DNA of 64,000 nucleotides from Tsukamurella sp. TY48 (GCF_019656655.1 NZ_BPMV01000002.1:558001-622000); one strand, 5' to 3'; counted from the first letter of the stretch, positions 8,488-18,785 are shown. Notes: generated by a model not told the origin, from the sequence alone. Program-made: numbers and translations.

Positions 8488-10179
8488 CTAGCGCCAGGTG
8501 CGCAGGGCGGCGATCCGCTCGCGGAGCTGCTCCGCGGAGGCCATCGCCGTGACCGGGCCACCGAGCCGGCTGCGCAGTTCGTTGTGGACCACGCCGTGCG
8601 GTTTACCGGTGCGGTGGTGGTGCATGGCGACCAACGAGTTCAGCTCGCGGCGCAACGCCGAGAGCTGCTCGCCGGCGGTGGCCCGCTCGGCCACCTCGAC
8701 CGGGGGCGCAGGACGCTCGGCCTCCACGGATCGCGTGTCCACCTGCTCCTTCTGCCGCTGCTTGAGCAGCGCCCGCATCTGGTCCGCGTCGAGCAGTCCG
8801 GGCAGCCCCAGGTAGTCGGCCTCCTCATCACTGCCCGAGAAGGTGGCGGTGCCGTACGAGGAACCGTCGTAGATGAGCTGGTCGAGCTCGGCGTCGGCGT
8901 GCAGGGAGACGAAGGCCTTCTCCTCCTCGCCCGGCTCGTCCTTCTGCTTGTTCGCGTCGATCAGCAGCGCGTCGTCGAGCCCGTCGGAGTCGCGGTGCGG
9001 CTTGCCGAGCACGTGATCGCGCTGCTCCTCCAGCTTCGAGGCGAGGTCCAGCAGCACCGGCACCGAGGGCAGGAAGACGCTGGCGGTCTCGCCCTTCGTC
9101 CGCGACCGCACGAAGCGGCCGATGGCCTGTGCGAAGAACAGCGGCGTCGAGGCACTGGTGGCGTACACACCCACGGCCAGCCGCGGAACGTCCACACCCT
9201 CGGACACCATCCGCACGGCCACCATCCACTTGTCGCGGCTCGCCGAGAAGGCACTGATCCGCTTCGATGCGGTCGGATCGTCGGACAGCACCAGGGTGAC
9301 CTGCTCGCCCGTGATGTCCTGCAGCAGTTCGGCGTAGTCACGCGCGGTGCTCTGATCGGTGGCGATCACCAGACCGCCGGCGTCGGGCATGGTGGTGCGC
9401 AGCTGATCGAGCCGGGTGTTCGCCGCCTGCAGCACCGCGGGGATCCAGTCGCCGTGCGGGTCCAGAGCGGTGCGCCAGGCGCGCGCCGTCTGCTCCTTGC
9501 TCAGCGGCTCGCCGAGCCGGGCGGTGAACTCCTCACCCGCGCTGGTGCGCCAGCTCGCCTGCCCGGAATAGGCCAGGAAGACCACGGGCCGCACCACGCC
9601 GTCGGCGAGGGCGTCGGAGTAGCCGTACACGTGATCGGCCTTGGACCGCTGGCCGCCGCCGAACTCCGGCTCGTAGGTCACGAACGGGATCGGGTTGTCG
9701 TCGCTGCGGAACGGGGTACCGGTGAGCGCCAGCCGCCGGGTCGCGGGCTCGAAGGCCTCCCGCACACCCTCGCCCCAGCTCTTCGCGTCGCCGGCGTGAT
9801 GAATCTCATCCAGGATCACGAGGGTCTTGTAGGCGCTGGTGCGCGCGTGATGCTTGAACGGGTGCATGCCCACCTGTGCGTAGGTGATCACGACACCGTC
9901 GAAGTCCGACGAGGTGCTGCCGCCGGAGTTGGTGAAGTTCGGGTCGAGGTTGATGCCGTTGCGCGAGGCCGCCTCGGCCCACTGGTACTTCAGGTGCTCG
10001 GTGGGGGCCACCACGGTGACCCGCTCAACGGTGCGGTCGGCGAGCAGTTCCGCCGCCACACGCAGGGCGAACGTCGTCTTACCGGCACCGGGGGTGGCCA
10101 CGGCCAGGAAGTCCTGCGGCTTCGCGGTCAGATACTTCGTGAGCGCACGGCGCTGCCAGACACGAAGTGAACCCGCCAT
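8488..10179 (-). CDS. DEAD/DEAH-box helicase, superfamily 2
   Basis: ATP-dependent nucleic-acid helicase, 563 aa from the chosen ATG. It opens with WQRRALTKYL, a Q-motif-like element, then Walker A in ATPGAGKTT and the DEIH box in ILDEIHHAGD. Motif III appears as LTGTPFRSD, and the C-terminal RecA-like domain holds MVSEGVDVPRLAVG and QAIGRFVR (motif VI). Homologues are standalone in Mycobacteriales and are presumed to act in DNA repair or RNA metabolism. A GTG at 10191 would add four residues. The ATG is preferred because a GAGGGG element lies about 11 bases ahead of it while the GTG abuts that element. Confidence 0.88.
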   Translation of the reverse strand: MAGSLRVWQRRALTKYLTAKPQDFLAVATPGAGKTTFALRVAAELLADRTVERVTVVAPTEHLKYQWAEAASRNGINLDPNFTNSGGSTSSDFDGVVITYAQVGMHPFKHHARTSAYKTLVILDEIHHAGDAKSWGEGVREAFEPATRRLALTGTPFRSDDNPIPFVTYEPEFGGGQRSKADHVYGYSDALADGVVRPVVFLAYSGQASWRTSAGEEFTARLGEPLSKEQTARAWRTALDPHGDWIPAVLQAANTRLDQLRTTMPDAGGLVIATDQSTARDYAELLQDITGEQVTLVLSDDPTASKRISAFSASRDKWMVAVRMVSEGVDVPRLAVGVYATSASTPLFFAQAIGRFVRSRTKGETASVFLPSVPVLLDLASKLEEQRDHVLGKPHRDSDGLDDALLIDANKQKDEPGEEEKAFVSLHADAELDQLIYDGSSYGTATFSGSDEEADYLGLPGLLDADQMRALLKQRQKEQVDTRSVEAERPAPPVEVAERATAGEQLSALRRELNSLVAMHHHRTGKPHGVVHNELRSRLGGPVTAMASAEQLRERIAALRTWR

Positions 10180-10311
10180 GGAAAAACGCACCCCTCAACG
10201 ACGCCCCCGAGGGCGCAGCATTTCGACTTTCAGACCCGAGGGAGTCTACCGGCAACACGCGGCCGATCCGGTTACGGCGCAATCGGGCCAGGTGGGGAAG
10301 ACTGGAGGGTG

Positions 10312-11520
10312 ATGGACGACGACCAGCCCGCTCCGGTGCCCGCACCGCCGGCCGCGGGGCCGCAGACCCAGGACCTCGATCGGCCCCGGGCGGCCCCGCT
10401 GCACACGCGTGCGCTCGCGGTGATCCGGTCGATGCCGCGGATCTTCTGGCGGACGATCGTCAAGTCCTGGGACGACTCGATCATCGGGCAGAGCGCGCAG
10501 GCCGCCTTCTGGCAGACCCTCTCGCTCCCGCCGCTGCTGCTGGGCCTGCTCGGCCTGACCGGTTACGTGGCGAACCTGTTCGGCCCCGACACGATCAACG
10601 TGATCCACGACAAGATCCTGTCGTTCAGCACCTCGGTGTTCACCGACAGCGTGGTGCAGGAGATCATCGGGCCGATGGTCGACGGCGTGCTCCGCGAGGG
10701 CCGTTTCGACATCGTCTCGATCGGTTTCATCATCGCCCTGTGGGCCGGATCGTCCGCGTTGTCGTCGTTCGTGGATTCGATCTGCATGGCGCACGATCAG
10801 CACACCGTGCGCAACCCGGTGCACCAGCGCTTCTTCGCGGTGCTGCTGTACATCGAGTTCCTGGTGATCGCGGTGCTGACGCTGCCGCTCGTCGCGCTCG
10901 GGCCCACGCTGATCGTCAAGTACCTGCCCGCGTCCTGGCATCCGGCGGTCGGCCGGCTGATCGACATCGGCTACCTGCCGTTCGTGGTCGCACTCCTCGT
11001 CGGGGCGCTGGCGCTGCTGTACCGGCAGGCGCTCCCCCGGCCGCTGCCCTGGTACCGGCAGGTTCCGGGCGCGGCCTTCGCGGCGCTCATCTTCCTGGTG
11101 GCCTCCACCGGCCTGCGCGTGTACCTCAGTGTGATCGCCACCCGCGGCTACTCCTACGGCGCGCTGGCGACCCCCATCGCCTTCCTGCTGTTCACGTTCT
11201 TCCTCGGCTTCGCCGTGATGGTCGGTGCCGAGTTCAACGCCGCGTTGCAGGCGCGGTGGCCCGCCCGCGAGGTCAAGACCGACCAGTTGCGGGAGTGGGT
11301 CACGGGGACGATGAAGGAAGTGGGCATCGACAATCCCGGCCGCGTCGCGGCGGAGGGGCTGCGGCGCGCGACCGATCCGATCCGCCGCCCGAAGCGCAAA
11401 CCCGACCCCGAGCCACTCCCCGGGCCCCCGCCGGGGCCTCCGCCGGAGGCACGGGAGATCACCCGGCGGCCGCCGCCGCGGGAACCCGCGGGTGCGCCGC
11501 GCGAGGTCGAACCGCGCTGA
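10312..11520 (+). CDS. YihY/BrkB-family membrane protein
   Basis: Polytopic membrane protein, 402 aa, of the YihY (formerly ribonuclease BN) family; it corresponds by position and type to M. tuberculosis Rv2707. A cytoplasmic head precedes about six helices, including AAFWQTLSLPPLLLGLLG and the family-typical YSYGALATPIAFLLFTFFLGFAVMVGAEFNAAL. The C-terminal 60 residues are proline- and arginine-rich and probably disordered. An overlapping GTG at 10309 is an alternative start. No enzymatic role is established for the family. Confidence 0.88.
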   Translation: MDDDQPAPVPAPPAAGPQTQDLDRPRAAPLHTRALAVIRSMPRIFWRTIVKSWDDSIIGQSAQAAFWQTLSLPPLLLGLLGLTGYVANLFGPDTINVIHDKILSFSTSVFTDSVVQEIIGPMVDGVLREGRFDIVSIGFIIALWAGSSALSSFVDSICMAHDQHTVRNPVHQRFFAVLLYIEFLVIAVLTLPLVALGPTLIVKYLPASWHPAVGRLIDIGYLPFVVALLVGALALLYRQALPRPLPWYRQVPGAAFAALIFLVASTGLRVYLSVIATRGYSYGALATPIAFLLFTFFLGFAVMVGAEFNAALQARWPAREVKTDQLREWVTGTMKEVGIDNPGRVAAEGLRRATDPIRRPKRKPDPEPLPGPPPGPPPEAREITRRPPPREPAGAPREVEPR

Positions 11521-11757
11521 CTACTTCTTCATGCGGTCGTAGATCTTCTTGCACTCCGGGCACACCGGCGAACCGGGCTTCGCCGACTTGGTGACGGGGA
11601 AGGTCTCGCCGCACAGCGCGACCACGAAGTTCCCCATCACCGCCGATTCGGCGATCTTGTTCTTGCGCACGTAGTGGAAGAACTTGGGTGTGTCGTCGTC
11701 GGTGCCGGTGTCGGCATCGACGTCGACATCGGGCTTCTCCAGGGTCTTCGTGCTCAT
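11521..11757 (-). CDS. DUF3039 protein
   Basis: A 78-aa protein with an acidic N-terminus (VDVDADTGTDDD), the DUF3039 core FFHYVRKNKIAESAVMGN and cysteines in ALCGE and CPEC that could hold a zinc ion. It ends with a lysine-rich tail. It is convergent with YihY, with stops adjacent, and divergent from the DUF3099 gene 38 bp away. An upstream in-frame ATG at 11766 would add three residues. The function is unknown; the family is confined to actinobacteria as far as I know. Confidence 0.85.
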   Translation of the reverse strand: MSTKTLEKPDVDVDADTGTDDDTPKFFHYVRKNKIAESAVMGNFVVALCGETFPVTKSAKPGSPVCPECKKIYDRMKK

Positions 11758-11795
11758 GACTTTCATTCTGCCAGGACCAGTGGGACGATCGGAGG

Positions 11796-12152
11796 GTGAC
11801 TGAAAGCGAGGACACGGGCGCGTCCACCCATCGGGGTGCGTACGTGATCACCAACGCCGAGGACTCCTACGAGGAGCAGCACCGGCGCCGGGTCCGTCGC
11901 TACCTGCTGATCATGGCCTTCCGCATTCCCGCCCTGGTGATCTCGGCGTGGGTGTACTCGGCCACCGGCAACTGGCCGATCGCGCTCGCGATCATCGCCG
12001 TCTCGATCCCGATCCCGTGGATCGCCGTCATCCGCGCGAACGATCGGCCCAAGCGGCGCCGGGGCGAGCCCGGCCGGTTCACGGCCCGCAAGAACGAGCG
12101 TCTCGCGCTGCAGGGCCACCCGATCAAGACCGTCACCGTCCCCGGTGAGTGA
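11796..12152 (+). CDS. DUF3099 membrane protein
   Basis: A 118-aa protein with two adjacent membrane helices (about residues 40-58 and 64-82) flanked by strongly basic segments, matching the DUF3099 family. The start is GTG, preceded closely by GGAGG. Its stop lies 8 bp inside the next gene, a methyltransferase, so the two are co-transcribed and probably translationally coupled. The function is unknown. Confidence 0.85.
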   Translation: MTESEDTGASTHRGAYVITNAEDSYEEQHRRRVRRYLLIMAFRIPALVISAWVYSATGNWPIALAIIAVSIPIPWIAVIRANDRPKRRRGEPGRFTARKNERLALQGHPIKTVTVPGE

Positions 12153-13653
12153 GTCCCACCCCGCCCCGATGCACCTCTCCCCTGCGCTGGCACCGCTGTG
12201 CCAACGGCTCGGTCCCGCCCTGGCCTCCGCGGGATTCACCGAATCGGGCGTTCGCGATCTGCTCGGTGACGACGTCTTCGGGTGCCTCTCGCGCGGCGAA
12301 CCCGGCCCGGTCCTGGCCGCGGCCGCCGGCCCCGAACCACTCGCGGTCCTGACCCGCTTGTTCCTCGCCGCGGCGCCGGTGCCCGGTGCGCAGGTCGACG
12401 GTGCCCTGCATCCCGTCACGGCCGACGAGGCCGTGGCCGCGGGACTTCTCGAGGCCGACCCCGACGATCCGTCCGCGGTCCGCGCCGCGCTGGGCCTGCG
12501 CCCGCTCGATCTGCCGGACGGCGCGACCCAGTGGTTCGTCTCCGATCTCGACGGCCTGATGCGGCCGCACCCGCAGCACCGCGAGCACGTGCTCGGCGTG
12601 GGCCACGCCTCGCAGTCGCTGCTGCGCGCGACGCCGCGCGCAGCGGTGGGCACCGTGCTGGACCTCGGCACCGGATGCGGCGTGCACGCCTGTGCCGCTG
12701 CTCGTTTCGCCGAGCGCGTGGTCGCGACCGACATCAGCGAGCGGGCGGCAGGGTTCGCCGCCGCATCGGCTGCCCTCAACGGCGTCGAGGTGGACGTGCG
12801 GGCCGGGAGCTGGTTCGAACCGGTCGCCGGGCAACGTTTCGACCTGCTGGTGGCCAATCCCCCGTTCGTGGTGGGCGAGGGCAGGGTCGACCACACCTAC
12901 CGGGACTCCGGCCTGGATCTCGACGGCGCCTCGGAACTGGTGGTCCGCGGCGCACCGGAGCATCTGGCGCCCGGCGGGACCGCGGCGCTGCTCGCCTCCT
13001 GGGTGCATCGCGAGGGCGAGTCCTGGCAGGCGCGGGTGGCCTCGTGGCTGCCGTCCGAGGGCGTCGCGGCGTGGGTGTTGCAGCGCGATGTGGCCGATCC
13101 CGCGCTGTACGTGGGCACCTGGCTGCGCGACGAGGGGCTCGACCCCCGCGTCGGCGAGGGACGGGCCAAATCGGATCGGTGGCTGGCGCATCTGGCGGAT
13201 GCCGCGGTCACCGGCATCGGTTTCGGCTTCGTCTACCTCCGGGCGATCGACGGTCCGTCCGAGGTGGTGTGCGAGGAACTCTCGCAGCCCTTCGACGATC
13301 CGCTGGGAGCCGAGGTGCCCGGCCATTTCGCCCGCATGGCGTGGCTGCACGATGCCGACCTCGGCGCGGCCCGACCCCGGCTCATGCCAGATGTGGCGCT
13401 GGAGCGGGTGTCCGTGGCCGGCGACGAGGGCTGGGACGAGGCGGCGGTGCGGGTCACGCGGATGTCCGGCCCGCGCTGGACCCATGACATCGACGATGCG
13501 GCGGCGCGGCTACTGGCCGGCTGCCTCGGCGGGCTCACGACCGACGATCTGGTCGAGCTGCTCGAGGCCGCGACGGGCGAGGAAGGCCTGCGGGATCCGG
13601 CCCACCGGCTCCTGGCCGACCTGCACCGTCATGGCTTTGTCACATTTCTTTAA
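12145..13653 (+). CDS. SAM-dependent methyltransferase, HemK-like, with N-terminal helical domain
   Basis: A 502-aa protein. An N-terminal helical region of about 160 residues precedes a class I methyltransferase domain. Motif I is VLDLGTGCGVHACAAA, and the catalytic motif VANPPF is the NPPY/F signature of enzymes that methylate glutamine, adenine or cytosine amino groups. A C-terminal region of about 200 residues has no motif I recognise. Actinobacterial homologues carry this N-terminal extension (I believe termed DUF7059). The target could be a protein glutamine or a nucleic acid; the sequence does not decide. The GTG start overlaps the DUF3099 stop. Confidence 0.83.
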   Translation: MSESHPAPMHLSPALAPLCQRLGPALASAGFTESGVRDLLGDDVFGCLSRGEPGPVLAAAAGPEPLAVLTRLFLAAAPVPGAQVDGALHPVTADEAVAAGLLEADPDDPSAVRAALGLRPLDLPDGATQWFVSDLDGLMRPHPQHREHVLGVGHASQSLLRATPRAAVGTVLDLGTGCGVHACAAARFAERVVATDISERAAGFAAASAALNGVEVDVRAGSWFEPVAGQRFDLLVANPPFVVGEGRVDHTYRDSGLDLDGASELVVRGAPEHLAPGGTAALLASWVHREGESWQARVASWLPSEGVAAWVLQRDVADPALYVGTWLRDEGLDPRVGEGRAKSDRWLAHLADAAVTGIGFGFVYLRAIDGPSEVVCEELSQPFDDPLGAEVPGHFARMAWLHDADLGAARPRLMPDVALERVSVAGDEGWDEAAVRVTRMSGPRWTHDIDDAAARLLAGCLGGLTTDDLVELLEAATGEEGLRDPAHRLLADLHRHGFVTFL

Positions 13654-13705
13654 GCAACTTCTTAGATCGACTCTGCATTTGCGCAGGTCAACACGGTGTG
13701 CCTCG

Positions 13706-13731
13706 GGAACTCTCCGCGCCGGTCGTCCGTT
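13706..13731 (+). promoter_or_regulatory. SigE/SigH-type ECF promoter of sigB
   Basis: GGAAC at 13706-13710 and CGTT at 13728-13731 are separated by 17 bp. This is the consensus recognised by the stress sigma factors SigE and SigH in mycobacteria. Transcription would start near 13738, leaving a short leader with the AGGAGG site at 13752-13757. The M. tuberculosis sigB promoter is known to be of this class. Confidence 0.72.
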
Positions 13732-13764
13732 GAACAGATGTACCGGCGATTAGGAGGAGCCACC

Positions 13765-14756
<992 letters not shown>

Positions 14757-14757
<1 letters not shown>

Positions 14758-14796
14758 GGCGACACCAGCCCGGGCGACACCAGCTCGGGCGTCACC
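14757..14796. repeat. Short direct repeats after sigB
   Basis: About two and a half copies of a 15-bp unit built on GGGCGACACCAGC follow the sigB stop codon directly. The last sigB codons (CGCCAGCTA) partly resemble the unit, suggesting local slippage. No function is evident. Confidence 0.6.
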
Positions 14797-14813
14797 GAAG
14801 AACCATCACCGAA

Positions 14814-14846
14814 GGAACCGCGTCGGCTCACAGCCGGCGCGGTTCC
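14814..14846. terminator. Bidirectional terminator, sigB / acetyltransferase
   Basis: A 14-bp stem (14814-14827 with 14833-14846, one G-T wobble) has a 5-nt loop. The loop begins with the complement of the acetyltransferase stop codon. Its position between two convergent genes suggests it stops both. Confidence 0.65.
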
Positions 14847-17560
14847 GCCTGTTGGGCCAGGACATCGTTCGCGTGACCGATCCGGATCACCACCGACAGC
14901 ACGGAGGCGCCGGTGGTGGTGGCCAGGATCGGCTGGCAGTCGATGCTCTGGATCTCCGGGACCTCGTAGGCCAGCGCCGCGATCCTGGTCATCACGTCGA
15001 TGAGGGCCACGCGGTCCACGCCGGCCTCGCCCGCGAATCCGTCCAGCAGGGGCGCCGATTTCGGTGCCGAGAGCAGATCGTGCGCGGAGGCATTGGTGAG
15101 CGGCAGCAGGCGGTACGCGCGGTCGCCCAACAACTCCGGGACCGCCCCGCTCAGGCCGAAGGACAGCATCTGCCCGATCCTGGGATCGTTGTCGTAGCCG
15201 AGCGCGCAGCCGATCCCCTTGGCCGCCATCCGCTGCACGTGCAGGGTGCGCTCCCCCGTCTGCTCCGCGAGCTCGGCGAAGGCCGCGGCGACGGCCTCGG
15301 GTCCGCTGAGATCGAGCCGCACGGCGGCGAGATCGGCACGCAGCCGCCACCGGTCGCCCATGGCCTTGACCGCTACCGGGTAGCCGAGCCGGTCGGCGGC
15401 CGCCACGGCCGCCTCCGGCGAGGCCACCACGTCGAACGGCACCACCTCGACGCCGTAGAGCCGCAGCAGCTCCGCGCCCTGCTCGAAGGTCAGCGTCACC
15501 GAACCGCCGTCGCCGTTCGCCGGCGGGAGCAGCTCGCGCACCATGGTGCGGGCGGATTCGGCGTCGGTGCCGTCGGGGCGCGCCACATCGGAGACGGGCC
15601 GTGCGCGCCACTGCGCGTACTTCCAGCCGTTCGCGAGGACCCGCGCCGCGCGCTCGGGCTCGGGGTACGAGGGCACCGAACCGCGGACCCGCACCCCGTC
15701 CTCGTCGGTCACGGCGAGCAGCTCGGTGACGCCGTCGAAGGCCAGGAAGGTGGAGACGATCGGCTTGATCTGGCGGCGTGAGGCCTCCAACAGGACCGCG
15801 GCGTGCGCCTCGGGCGGCGCCTCGACCGGTGGGACGAAAACGGCGATGATCGCGTCCACCGCATCGTCGGCGAGCGCGGCGTCGATGGCCGCGCCGAACT
15901 CCTCCGGGGTGGCGGCTGCGCCCAGATCGACGGGTTCGGCCACATCGAGTCCGAGGCGCATGCCGGTGTGGGTGGCCAGCACGCCCAGCGCCGTCGAATT
16001 GCCGATGACCGCCACCCGCGGTCCCGCGGGCAAGGGCTGGTAGCTGAAGAAGGTGGCGCAGTCGAACAGCTCCGGGATCGAATCCACCTGCACCACACCG
16101 GAATTCTCGAACAGCGCCTCGGATGCCCGGCGACGCTGGTCGTAGTCGACGCCACCGCGATGCACCGCGACGATCGGCTTCTGGCGGGACAGGCGGCGCG
16201 CGATCCGCCCGAACTTGCGCGGATTACCGAAGCTCTCGAGGTATAGCAGCACCACCTCGGTGGCCGGGTCGGTGTCCCAGTACTGCAGCACATCGTTGCC
16301 GGACATATCGGCGCGGTTACCGGCGGAGACGAAGGTGGACAGGCCCACGCCGCGTTTGGTGGCGGTGTCGAGGATCGCGATCCCCAGCGCCCCGGACTGG
16401 CAGAAGAAGCCCACGTTGCCGGGACCGGGCACCACCGGCGCGAGGGTGGCGTTCAGGCGCACCTCGCCGTCGGTGTTGATCACGCCGAGCGCGTTCGGGC
16501 CGATCAGCCGCATGCCGTGCGACCGCACGGCGGTGAGCAGCCGCTGCTCGGATTCGGTACCGCGGCCGCCGGCGTCGGAGAAGCCGGACGAGACCACGAG
16601 CAGCGTCCGCACCTCCTTCGCGAGGCAGTCGTCGAGCACCTGGTCCATGTTGTCGGCGGGCACCGCGACCACGGCGAGATCGACCTGGTCGGGAATGTCG
16701 CGCACGGACTCGTACGCGCGGATACCCGCGACCGAGCGACGCTCGGGATGCACGGGGTACACCGGGCCGGCGAAGTCACCCGCGATGAGGTTGCGCAGCA
16801 CCGCATGTCCCACCTTCGACGGGGTGGCGGAGGCACCGATCACGGCGATCGAGGTGGGCTGCAGGGCATTGCGCACGCTGCGCGCCTCGGACGCCAGCTC
16901 GCGCGCGTTGCGCACGGCGATCAGCGCCTCGGTGGGGTCGATGCCGAACTCCACGTGCACCACGCTGCCGTCGAAGCTGCGGCGCAACTCGTAGCCGGCC
17001 GCCTTGAAGACACTGACCATGTAGCGGTTCTCGGCCAGCACCTCGGCCTCGAACCGGTGGAACCCGCACTCCGCCGCGGCACCGGCGAGGTGTTCGAGCA
17101 GGATCGGCCCCAGACCGCGGCCCTGGTGCTCGTCGGCCACCACGAAGGCCACCTCGGCGGAGGTGGGCTTGCCCGCATCGGCGAGGCCCTCGTACAGGCC
17201 CACGGCGATGATCTTGTCGCCCAGCAGCGCCAGCAGGCACACCCGCTGGTGGTGGTCGACGGTGGTCATCCGTGCCACATCGCGCGGCGGCATCACCGGG
17301 TACGGGCCGAAGTAGCGCAGGTACCGGGTGCGCTCGGACAGCCCCGCGTGGAAGGCCACGATGGCGTCGGCATCGTCGGGCACCACGGGCCGCAGGTGCA
17401 CCACGCCGCCGTCGGAGGCCAGCACATCGGCCACCCAGTGCGCCGGGAACTCGTACGGTCCGGTCCGTCCGCCCGACGATGCCTGCACCTCGACCTCTTT
17501 GTGGGGCACGGAGTTCGACGGCGCCGGATCGGCCGGCGCCCCGGGGTTCTGGTCAGTCAC
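14828..17560 (-). CDS. Protein lysine acetyltransferase: GNAT domain fused to a degenerate NDP-forming acyl-CoA synthetase
   Basis: A 910-aa bifunctional-looking protein. An N-terminal GNAT domain (about 53-205) has the acetyl-CoA loop QGRGLG at 146-151. It is followed by a CoA-binding Rossmann domain, a succinyl-CoA-ligase-like domain and a C-terminal ATP-grasp domain (about 690-905). In active ADP-forming synthetases a phosphorylated histidine lies in a segment like SHTGALAG. Here that stretch reads GGVDYDQRRRAS, with no histidine, so the synthetase part is probably a ligand sensor, as in Pat-type acetyltransferases. The GTG start is preceded by GGAGG at 6-nt spacing. It overlaps acuC by 8 bp, pairing writer and eraser. 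The likely target, by analogy with AcuA/Pat, is AMP-forming acetyl-CoA synthetase. Confidence 0.85.
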   Translation of the reverse strand: MTDQNPGAPADPAPSNSVPHKEVEVQASSGGRTGPYEFPAHWVADVLASDGGVVHLRPVVPDDADAIVAFHAGLSERTRYLRYFGPYPVMPPRDVARMTTVDHHQRVCLLALLGDKIIAVGLYEGLADAGKPTSAEVAFVVADEHQGRGLGPILLEHLAGAAAECGFHRFEAEVLAENRYMVSVFKAAGYELRRSFDGSVVHVEFGIDPTEALIAVRNARELASEARSVRNALQPTSIAVIGASATPSKVGHAVLRNLIAGDFAGPVYPVHPERRSVAGIRAYESVRDIPDQVDLAVVAVPADNMDQVLDDCLAKEVRTLLVVSSGFSDAGGRGTESEQRLLTAVRSHGMRLIGPNALGVINTDGEVRLNATLAPVVPGPGNVGFFCQSGALGIAILDTATKRGVGLSTFVSAGNRADMSGNDVLQYWDTDPATEVVLLYLESFGNPRKFGRIARRLSRQKPIVAVHRGGVDYDQRRRASEALFENSGVVQVDSIPELFDCATFFSYQPLPAGPRVAVIGNSTALGVLATHTGMRLGLDVAEPVDLGAAATPEEFGAAIDAALADDAVDAIIAVFVPPVEAPPEAHAAVLLEASRRQIKPIVSTFLAFDGVTELLAVTDEDGVRVRGSVPSYPEPERAARVLANGWKYAQWRARPVSDVARPDGTDAESARTMVRELLPPANGDGGSVTLTFEQGAELLRLYGVEVVPFDVVASPEAAVAAADRLGYPVAVKAMGDRWRLRADLAAVRLDLSGPEAVAAAFAELAEQTGERTLHVQRMAAKGIGCALGYDNDPRIGQMLSFGLSGAVPELLGDRAYRLLPLTNASAHDLLSAPKSAPLLDGFAGEAGVDRVALIDVMTRIAALAYEVPEIQSIDCQPILATTTGASVLSVVIRIGHANDVLAQQAEPRRL

Positions 17561-18785
17561 GGGGATCCTCCGGGTCCAGTCCATGGAGCGGGAAGACCGC
17601 TGATCGGGCACGGGCGATGAAGCGGTCGGTGGCGGCGTCGATGCTCGGCGCCGCCGGGTCGAAGGACGAGGGCTCCCACGGTGTGTAGTGGGTGTCGCCG
17701 CCCTCCCCCATGGTGTCCGGGATCGGCCCTGCTTCGCCACCGAGGCGATCGGCGGGGATCTGCGCCACGAGGTCCTTCCACTCCTGGGGGATCGGCGTGG
17801 CCGGGTCGACGTCGACGCCGACCACCGCACCCAGCAGGTGCGTCCAGGCCCGCGGGACCACCGACACCAGCTGGTATCCGCCGCCGCCCACCGCGAGCCA
17901 GCGGCCGTCGCAGACCTCATCGGCGAGATCGCGCATCGCGAGCATCGCGGCCCGCTGACCATCCACGGAGAGTGAGAGATCGGTGAGCGGATCGGCCGCG
18001 TGCGAATCGCACCCGCACTGACTGACGATGAGCTGCGGCCGGAACTCGCGCACCACCGACGGGACGACCGCGTGGAAGGCGCGCAGCCACAGCCCGTCCG
18101 GACAGAACGCGGGCACCGGCACGTTGACGGCCGTGCCCCGGGCCTCGGGGCCGCCGAGCTCCGACGGGAAGCCGGTGCCCGGCCACAGGTGCTGCGGGTC
18201 CTCGTGCACCGAGATGGTCAGCACCCGCGGATCGTTCCAGAAGGCCGCCTGCACACCGTCGCCGTGGTGGGCGTCGACGTCGATGTAGGCGATCCGGTCG
18301 AATCCGTTGTCGAGGAGCCAGGAGATCGAGATGGCGATGTCGTTGTAGACGCAGAAACCGGAGGCGTGGGTGCGCATCGCGTGATGCATGCCGCCGGCGA
18401 TGTTGGCGGCGCGGGTGGCGGCACCGGAGGCGATCGCCTTGGCACCGGTCAGGGTGGAGCCGACGATGGATGCCGCGGCCTCGTGCATGTGCAGGAAGAC
18501 GGGGTTGTCGTCGTTGCCGAGGCCGAACCCGGTGAGATCGATGCGGGAGCGGCCCGAACCGGCCACGCGGACGGCGGCCTGATAGTCGTCCGTGTGTGCG
18601 CGCGCGAGATCGGCCACGTCGAAACCGGCGGGCGCCACCACTTCGGCTCCGTCGATCACGCCGAGCATCCGGGACAGTTCCATGGTGAGCCGCAGCCGCA
18701 CCGGGTCCATCGGGTGCGAGTGGGAGAAGCGGTATTCGAGTACCGAGGGATCCCAGACCACCTGGGAGTCGGGGAACCGTGCCAT
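17553..18785 (-). CDS. acuC: AcuC-type histone-deacetylase-fold lysine deacetylase
   Basis: A 410-aa member of the zinc-dependent class I/II deacetylase fold. The paired histidines of the charge relay are in GGMHHAMRTHASGFCVYND. Zinc ligands are in YIDVDAHHGDGVQ and the downstream QCGCDSHAADPLTDLSLS, with the transition-state tyrosine in GGGGYQ. These cover the active-site elements, so it should be catalytically competent. In Bacillus the AcuC protein removes the acetyl group that silences acetyl-CoA synthetase. Here the gene is first in a two-gene operon and overlaps the acetyltransferase gene by 8 bp. A role in acetate or acetoin metabolism is inferred from that pairing. Confidence 0.93.
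   Translation of the reverse strand: MARFPDSQVVWDPSVLEYRFSHSHPMDPVRLRLTMELSRMLGVIDGAEVVAPAGFDVADLARAHTDDYQAAVRVAGSGRSRIDLTGFGLGNDDNPVFLHMHEAAASIVGSTLTGAKAIASGAATRAANIAGGMHHAMRTHASGFCVYNDIAISISWLLDNGFDRIAYIDVDAHHGDGVQAAFWNDPRVLTISVHEDPQHLWPGTGFPSELGGPEARGTAVNVPVPAFCPDGLWLRAFHAVVPSVVREFRPQLIVSQCGCDSHAADPLTDLSLSVDGQRAAMLAMRDLADEVCDGRWLAVGGGGYQLVSVVPRAWTHLLGAVVGVDVDPATPIPQEWKDLVAQIPADRLGGEAGPIPDTMGEGGDTHYTPWEPSSFDPAAPSIDAATDRFIARARSAVFPLHGLDPEDPRD

Noticed and set aside
8431-10170. A 579-codon frame antisense to the helicase gene
   Set aside because: The helicase on the other strand has every SF2 motif; this frame has none.
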